A DNA stretch of 64,000 bases. Origin: Oceanobacillus jeddahensis (GTDB lineage Bacteria > Bacillota > Bacilli > Bacillales > Amphibacillaceae). Below are positions 59,517 to 64,000 of the stretch, piece after piece. The stretch is taken from assembly GCF_000750635.1 (NCBI RefSeq), contig NZ_CCDM010000002.1, positions 930,001 through 994,000 on the forward strand. Direction: 5' to 3'. Numbering within the stretch: the stretch's first letter is position 1; each line of letters opens with the position of its first letter. The notes beneath the pieces are model-generated. The model worked only from the letters and a program-made list of their open reading frames with translations. It ran no database searches and was not told where the DNA came from. Both the position numbers and the translations under genes were made by a program.

Positions 59517-61724
59517 GTGCATCTAATAGTAAGTCTGATTGCTTTATTGTTTGCTGGTGCAGGCATTACCTTCATGTTCAATAACCTATATATTCCAACT
59601 ATATTCCAAATAGTTATAACAGCAGGTATTCAATCAACTCTAATAATTGTGATTGTTTTATTCAAACAACCTGATGGAAAAGCGTATAAACGATTGATTA
59701 TCTTAGCTAATACGTTATTTATTGTAATGATAGCGGGCAGTTTAGTTTACCAACATTGGCAGTGGGATAGTTTGGTGAGCAATCTCACAATGATGAAAAT
59801 TTGTCTAGGAATATTTGGAACTATAGGCTTTTATGTAAACTTTATGTACTCAAGAGCCGCAAAGAATTTGAAGGAAAAAAGGGGAAACAAACGGATTAAA
59901 AATGCTCCTAAAAATGAGCTGGATGAGATCTATTCAAAATATAAAAAAGATCTGAAAGGCTATCTGAAAAAGAACAAGGAAATCATTGTAAAAATTGGAG
60001 AGTCTTTAGAACATAAAGATACTCCAATATTACTGAAAGAAAAAGATTTCTTAGTTCATTCTCTCATTGTTGGAGCAACCGGTTCTGGTAAAACATTTTC
60101 CACCTTGGAGCCAATAGCGTATCAGCTGCTGGTCCAAAAAAAGATTGGTAAAAAGCTAGGGTTAACGGTTATTGAACCAAAGCGTGACTTTGCTCTGGAA
60201 GTAAAAAATTTTTGTGACCATATAGGTATCCCATATATTTTTATTGACCCTTTAAGCCCTGATACAAATAAATTTAACCCGATGGAGGGAGATATTAATG
60301 ATGTAGCAGAAGCAACCGTTGTCGTACTTAAAGGATTATTCGGTAAGCAAGAAGCTTTTTTTGCCACGGTTCAAGAACTGTCAGCCCGAAACGTCACCAA
60401 ATTATTGAAAGAACTTCACGGGGATGACATGGATATCATAGATGTGATGAATAAGCTGCGTGATATCGATGAATTGAAAAAGAAAGTACAAGAATTAAAA
60501 GCACGTGATGGAGTCACCGATCTTGTTCATTTTTTTGAATCAGAGTTATTAGGCCAGCAAGCGGAAAAATATCGTCAGTTTGTCATTGGTTTACGAGCAC
60601 AGCTTGAAAATATCACCAGCAATGACTTGTTGAAGCGAATAATGACAGGCAAAAGTGACGTTAATATTCATAAGCATTTCGAAGAGGGTGGCGTCTTAAT
60701 CGTCAATACAGAACTGGGGAAACTTGGTACAGCCGGCGATGCATTCGGGCAGTTTATCATAATGCATCTGCAAAATGGAACATTTAATCGACCTGGCCCT
60801 AAGGAAATAAGAATACCTCATTTTCTCATTGCTGATGAATATTCGCGTTATATTAATCCTGAAATTGAGCGATTTCTCTCGATCGCCAGAAGTTATATGG
60901 TTGCTGGCATTTTTGCGGTTCAATCCGCTGGCCAACTAGAATTAGAGAGTGGAAAAATCTCTGCTAAAGCGATGAAACAATCTATCTTAATTAACTGCCG
61001 TAATAAAATTGTTTACGGTGGCGTCGGTGTAGATGATGCCGAAGAGTTTGCGAAGGAATTTGGAAAAGATAAAGTCATCATGAGGCAATCAACCTATAAA
61101 AATCGTATTTTTATGCCAGTTTTATTTCCTGATTCATATAGGGATACGGAGTTGGAAGAGTTTAGGTTTGATGCTACTGACATTATGGACGGGCTGCCCG
61201 CTTACAGTTATATTCACAAAATTGTTTATGAAGGGCAAGTACAGAAGCCATCTTTAGCAAAAGGAAACCCTGTACCAAGAAATTGGAAGGAAAAGAAAGA
61301 ATGGGAAAAATCAAATATGCTAATTAGAATCTTACAAATAGGGACTGGAGGAATGAAGAAAATGAAATTTCTTTTAAATGAAAGGAAAACAATTTCTGAG
61401 TCAGAGGAAAAACTTCTGAATGAAAATGAAAATAAAGACAAATCTTTAGAAAGGGATTCTGTCCAAAAAGAAGCTTTTGTAACAAACAGGGAAGCAAGAA
61501 GAAAACTTAGCTTTATGACCAATACAAATCACAAATCGAATCTTTCTTCCACGCAGTCAAACAACGACGTTGATTCAGATGACAAATCATTTACAGATAC
61601 AGCAAGTTCGGAAAAAACGCATGAACATGAATCCAAAGAACAATCTGAACAACATGATAATAATCCTGATGATAAAACTAAAAGTCAGCCAGTTTCACAA
61701 TCATCTGACGGATTTTGGGATTAA
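59517..61724 (+). CDS. TcpA/VirD4-like type IV coupling ATPase
   Basis: 735 residues from the GTG with AAAGGGGGTG upstream. Four membrane helices lie in the first 115 residues. Walker A VGATGSGKT is at about 185-193. VIEPKRDFALEVKNFCDHIG, FNPMEGDINDVAEATVVVLK, FLIADEYSRYINPEIERFLS (Walker B and TraG-type sensor) and GIFAVQSAGQLELESGKISA complete the VirD4/TraG fold. It couples the relaxosome to the mating channel. The last 120 residues are polar and repetitive (Glu, Ser, Asn), with a coil, possibly for substrate recognition. A terminator follows. Confidence 0.92.
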   Translation: MHLIVSLIALLFAGAGITFMFNNLYIPTIFQIVITAGIQSTLIIVIVLFKQPDGKAYKRLIILANTLFIVMIAGSLVYQHWQWDSLVSNLTMMKICLGIFGTIGFYVNFMYSRAAKNLKEKRGNKRIKNAPKNELDEIYSKYKKDLKGYLKKNKEIIVKIGESLEHKDTPILLKEKDFLVHSLIVGATGSGKTFSTLEPIAYQLLVQKKIGKKLGLTVIEPKRDFALEVKNFCDHIGIPYIFIDPLSPDTNKFNPMEGDINDVAEATVVVLKGLFGKQEAFFATVQELSARNVTKLLKELHGDDMDIIDVMNKLRDIDELKKKVQELKARDGVTDLVHFFESELLGQQAEKYRQFVIGLRAQLENITSNDLLKRIMTGKSDVNIHKHFEEGGVLIVNTELGKLGTAGDAFGQFIIMHLQNGTFNRPGPKEIRIPHFLIADEYSRYINPEIERFLSIARSYMVAGIFAVQSAGQLELESGKISAKAMKQSILINCRNKIVYGGVGVDDAEEFAKEFGKDKVIMRQSTYKNRIFMPVLFPDSYRDTELEEFRFDATDIMDGLPAYSYIHKIVYEGQVQKPSLAKGNPVPRNWKEKKEWEKSNMLIRILQIGTGGMKKMKFLLNERKTISESEEKLLNENENKDKSLERDSVQKEAFVTNREARRKLSFMTNTNHKSNLSSTQSNNDVDSDDKSFTDTASSEKTHEHESKEQSEQHDNNPDDKTKSQPVSQSSDGFWD

Positions 61725-61726
61725 TA

Positions 61727-61774
61727 AGCTCTTATCTAATTTAACTAATCATTAAATAGATAAGGGCTTTTTAT
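61727..61774 (+). terminator. Terminator after the coupling-protein gene
   Basis: AGCTCTTATCTA...TAGATAAGGGCT stem with a bulge and inner TTTAA/TTAAA pairing, then T5. Confidence 0.75.
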
Positions 61775-61804
61775 ATTACGTCAATTTAAAGGAGGTGAGC
61801 AGCA

Positions 61805-62041
61805 ATGGCGAATTCTGTGTTAGATCATGTCATAAAAAAGTATTATAACGCCAGCCTAGATATTGAGATTAAAGATTTTACTGATTTTGATGTACGTCAT
61901 GTAGTTGAAGATATCATCGGTTTAATTAATTCCTATGAGTTTAAAGATACTATTCCAGGTTATGAAGCAGCCTACAGAGTCGAAAAAATAAATCTTATTT
62001 TAAAGGGCCTGAAAGGGATTGAGGAGAGATTAAATAGTTAA
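61805..62041 (+). CDS. Small helical protein
   Basis: 78 residues, ATG after AAAGGAGGTG. VLDHVIKKYYNASLDIEIKD, FTDFDVRHVVEDIIGLINSY, then a basic helix ending KGIEERLNS. It resembles small acyl-carrier-size helical proteins but has no serine motif. Unknown. It lies immediately after the coupling protein and before the S1-domain gene. Confidence 0.55.
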   Translation: MANSVLDHVIKKYYNASLDIEIKDFTDFDVRHVVEDIIGLINSYEFKDTIPGYEAAYRVEKINLILKGLKGIEERLNS

Positions 62042-62109
62042 TCTTTGTGTATGTTTCTTTAGATAAAGTACTTTTAATAATTCAAATACTAAAAGAGGAG
62101 AGATTTAAA

Positions 62110-62988
62110 ATGGCAGATATTTTAGAAAATGTGTTAATTGAAGGATTTGACCCGGAAAAATTCCAGGATGACAATGTGGATTATAGCGACAAGGATTGGG
62201 AACAAGTATATGGTGCTTATCAAAATAAAAAGTTTTTGCAAGGAACTATTACCGGAATTGAAACAATTGGAGAAGGAGATAGCGAGAAAACCTGCGCTAT
62301 TGTTCATGTGGGAAGAATTAAAGGTATTATTCCACTTGAATTTACTGGTGCAAATAATTTAAGACAGCTGCGATCAATGACAGGGCAAGAAGTAGCTTTT
62401 ATGATTTTAAATTATGACCGAGAAGCAGAGCTTTTTACAGCTTCACGTACAAAAGCCCAAGAAGAAATGGCGAAAATCACGTTACGAAAGATTTCGGAGG
62501 GAGATATTATCCCGGCAGTCGCCCGTCATGTTACCGATAAAACAGTGATTGCAGATATCGGAGGTATTACTGTCCGTATTCCAATCGATGAAGTCAGATA
62601 TGGTTGGATCGATAGCCTACAAGACGAAGTTCAGGTTGGGCAGCCTTTAAAAGTGAAGGTAACGAAAATTGAAGAGAAAGAAGCAGAAGGAGAAACAGCG
62701 GAAGCGGAAAAAGAGACTAGAACTGTAGTCAAGGTAAGTGCAAAAGCTGCTCAGAAAAATCCTTGGCCCGATTGTCTAAAAAATTACCAACGTGGTGGAG
62801 AGTACATGGGAACAGTATCGGGTGTACGCGAATATGGAATCTTTATCAATTTAGAACCTGGTGTAGACTCCCTTGCAACTCACTTGAAATTTCAGAATGT
62901 AAAAAAAGGAGACAAGGTGTTAGTTCGCATTCAGTCGATTGATACAAAAGAAGAACAAATTCGTACTCGGATTACCAGTGTAAAGTAG
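62110..62988 (+). CDS. Multi-S1-domain RNA-binding protein
   Basis: 292 residues from the ATG with AGAGGAGAG upstream (a reading from 62047 has no site). Three S1-type modules are seen: KFLQGTITGIETIGEGDSEK...KGIIPLEFTG, DIIPAVARHVTDKTVIADIG...GITVRIPIDEVRYG, and EYMGTVSGVREYGIFINLEP followed by GVDSLATHLKFQNVKKGDK. This is the plan of ribosomal protein S1-like and YfhC/RpsA fragments. On a conjugative element it may bind element mRNAs or assist translation in a new host. It is unusual in this context. Confidence 0.8.
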   Translation: MADILENVLIEGFDPEKFQDDNVDYSDKDWEQVYGAYQNKKFLQGTITGIETIGEGDSEKTCAIVHVGRIKGIIPLEFTGANNLRQLRSMTGQEVAFMILNYDREAELFTASRTKAQEEMAKITLRKISEGDIIPAVARHVTDKTVIADIGGITVRIPIDEVRYGWIDSLQDEVQVGQPLKVKVTKIEEKEAEGETAEAEKETRTVVKVSAKAAQKNPWPDCLKNYQRGGEYMGTVSGVREYGIFINLEPGVDSLATHLKFQNVKKGDKVLVRIQSIDTKEEQIRTRITSVK

Positions 62989-62998
62989 GTGTAAACGG

Positions 62999-63703
62999 AT
63001 GAAGAATGCCTACTCTTTACAACAAGAATGGCGTTTATTTTGGTCAAGAGTCCCTTCCAATGAGATAGTAATGGATTTTATACAGTGCGATTCACCCAAA
63101 GAAAGAAAAGCGTTAGATGCTTTAGCAAAGATTGGAGTTATAGGCGGAAGACAGCTCTTCCGTCTTTTCAATCTGGATAAAAAAAGATTAAAGAAGATGG
63201 TAAGAGAGAAAAAGCTTGTACGACACGAAATCAAATTGGAAAATAAAATCATTCCTATCTACACACTCGGCAGTACAGGTAGTATCATTACACATTTATC
63301 AGATTGTTATGAACCGAATTATTGGGTGGAATATAGGATAGAAGATGTTTTAAAACGCATTTTATTTTTCAATTTGTATCAATTTTTTTATGATGAGGAG
63401 ATAATACCGGCTCCGGATCCATTCGTAGGAGGAATTTCATTAAATAATAATCCGCTGTTTGTATATGTAATTCGTGGAGAGACGAATGATTTAATAAATT
63501 TTTTGAAATGGAAAAAGCATACATTCAATACACGTATAATTATCATCACAGAGAGTTTTAAGCATATCGAGCCAATATTGGTGCATACAGCAAGTATAAA
63601 AATGCGAATCACAACAGATGAAAAAATAGCAAATGAAGAAAATTCGCAGGATCTTTTTTATTTGTTGAATCGAGATGGGGATGTGGTGAAAGAAGTCCAG
63701 TAA
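62999..63703 (+). CDS. Winged-helix protein, Replic_Relax-like
   Basis: 234 residues. VMDFIQCDSPKERKALDALA, KIGVIGGRQLFRLFNLDKKR, LKKMVREKKLVRHEIKLENK form a winged helix like that of the gene at 57379. A domain with a long alternation of strands follows (NPLFVYVIRGETNDLINFLK, TRIIIITESFKHIEPILVHT). The ATG has TAGGTG upstream. It may be an accessory protein of the relaxosome or a replication regulator. It ends the large left-to-right block. Confidence 0.5.
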   Translation: MKNAYSLQQEWRLFWSRVPSNEIVMDFIQCDSPKERKALDALAKIGVIGGRQLFRLFNLDKKRLKKMVREKKLVRHEIKLENKIIPIYTLGSTGSIITHLSDCYEPNYWVEYRIEDVLKRILFFNLYQFFYDEEIIPAPDPFVGGISLNNNPLFVYVIRGETNDLINFLKWKKHTFNTRIIIITESFKHIEPILVHTASIKMRITTDEKIANEENSQDLFYLLNRDGDVVKEVQ

Positions 63704-63749
63704 GAAAGTTTATAAATATTTCATATCAAACTCTTTGTTAAAAATTTTA

Positions 63750-63758
63750 TGTTATACT
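63750..63758 (+). promoter_or_regulatory. Extended -10 promoter of the toxin transcript
   Basis: TG-T-TATACT (extended -10) about 23 bases before the CATATGAGGGG segment that should form the 5' end of the toxin mRNA. No convincing -35 at the right distance. Confidence 0.5.
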
Positions 63759-63780
63759 ATTTTTAACAATAGACTAACTT

Positions 63781-63970
63781 CATATGAGGGGTGGCGCACC
63801 GGATTACCTTCTTTGGAATCTCCTAAAGAAGGGAGGTGTCGCCTATGGACATTGGAGAAACTTTAGCGTTAATGATCTCCTTTGGAGCTTTAGTAGCTTT
63901 TATCATGTCTGAAAATAATGCAAAAAAATAACCCCTCATATGCTTAGCAGGCGTTTTTGGGGTTATTTTT
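63781..63970 (+). ncRNA. Type I toxin mRNA with long-range self-pairing
   Basis: CATATGAGGGG (63781-63791) is perfectly complementary to CCCCTCATATG (63932-63942), just after the stop codon. A local hairpin CCTTCTTT/AAAGAAGG (63807-63832) adjoins the Shine-Dalgarno GGGAGGTG. A 10-bp stem AAATAACCCC/GGGGTTATTT (63926-63968) with T-run ends the transcript. A further 3' segment GCGCCGCCCCTC is complementary to GAGGGGTGGCGC near the 5' end with one mismatch, on or beyond the terminator. The layout fits the full-length-inactive mRNAs of type I systems. Confidence 0.6.
63845..63931 (+). CDS. Holin-like type I toxin peptide
   Basis: 28 residues: MDIGETLALMISFGALVAFI then MSENNAKK. A single membrane helix with LxLMxxFGxLV and a short Lys tail is the pattern of the 'putative holin-like toxin' peptides of Bacillaceae and Lactobacillales (PF16935-type). 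GGGAGGTG lies six bases before the ATG. It is flanked by RNA structures that sequester the ribosome site. It probably stabilises the element in the population by killing or inhibiting segregants, with an antisense RNA that is expected but cannot be seen directly. Confidence 0.7.
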   Translation: MDIGETLALMISFGALVAFIMSENNAKK

Positions 63971-64000
63971 AATCTAACAAAGCGCCGCCCCTCTTAATGG

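Larger units (their letters stand above)
34081..64000. mobile_element. Integrative conjugative element or integrated conjugative plasmid (left part)
   Basis: The left boundary is placed at the broken mtaB-like codon. Inside are a serine recombinase, phage-like repressor switch, helicase, ParM-like segregation pair, complete Tcp/VirB-type mating channel genes, a coupling ATPase and a type I toxin. All genes after 37272 run left to right. No right end, direct repeat of the left end or relaxase is seen before 64000, so at least one more segment lies outside the window. Confidence 0.85.

Noticed and set aside
1..64000. tRNA or rRNA genes, including a tRNA attachment site
   Set aside because: No cloverleaf or rRNA segment was recognised, and the element border falls in an mtaB-like start instead.

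Overview
The window is low-G+C Firmicute DNA (AT-rich, strong AGGAGG-type ribosome sites, lipobox lipoproteins, Spo0E, LysM-3D and EcsC proteins). It looks like a chromosome of a halotolerant Bacillaceae genus near Oceanobacillus or Virgibacillus, but no rRNA or other phylogenetic marker lies in the window, so the genus is inferred.

Region 1 (1-27.9 kb) is a patchwork of small accessory transcription units. It holds the 5' two thirds of a catalase gene (minus strand), a VOC protein, a LysM-3D secreted protein and a TetR regulator. A long cluster at 5.8-15.5 kb carries predicted lipoproteins and small membrane proteins, several of them decayed or frameshifted. After it come a GPP34/MerR pair, two alpha/beta hydrolase units (one with a TetR gene and a clear operator), a cupin protein, an AhpD-like protein, an EamA exporter divergent from an Lrp-type regulator, a DHFR-like protein, a CPBP protease and a DUF418 protein that appears truncated at the N-terminus. 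Remnants of DUF4352, PhnB-like, CPBP and DrrB-type genes show that this region is eroding. A structured dispersed repeat occurs at 1.5-1.75 kb and 4.3-4.5 kb.

Region 2 (27.9-34.0 kb) is visibly richer in G+C. It encodes an ABC exporter (one ATPase and two permeases), then a NarL-type histidine kinase and response regulator, then an EcsC protein and a 35-residue membrane peptide. The gene content matches the linearmycin-type LnrLMN/LnrJK modules of Bacillus.

Region 3 (about 34.08 kb to the right edge) is the left part of an integrative conjugative element, or an integrated conjugative plasmid. The left boundary is marked by a 15-codon fragment resembling the start of mtaB (tRNA methylthiotransferase), broken at its first conserved Cys codon. 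A large serine recombinase and an overlapping mini-recombinase follow. Next come a cI/Cro-like switch with repeated GTTCCT-N4-AGGAAC operators, a NusG N-terminal-domain protein, RecD2-like helicase, a winged-helix protein, a Spo0E-like peptide, and a ParM-like/RHH segregation pair beside three 18-bp palindromes. The Tcp-type conjugation cluster then runs from about 44 to 62 kb: nuclease, TcpC, TcpD, TcpE, VirB4-like ATPase, lipoprotein, TcpH-like channel, VirB8-like protein, transglycosylase/M23 hydrolase and TcpA coupling ATPase. It is accompanied by a RusA-like nuclease, two Replic_Relax-like winged-helix proteins and an S1-domain protein. The window ends with a holin-like type I toxin whose mRNA has strong self-complementarity. 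No relaxase gene and no right end are visible, so the element continues past 64 kb.

The most interesting pattern is that the conjugation cluster is interrupted by a series of intrinsic terminator-like hairpins while the same element encodes an unusual NusG-like protein. This suggests processive antitermination of the transfer operon. Other notable signals are the TGTATACA array (56.1-56.45 kb), the palindromes at 41.9-42.0 kb, an A6-tract frameshift splitting the tail of the TcpH-like protein, and a hairpin between the Shine-Dalgarno sequence and the AUG of that same gene.
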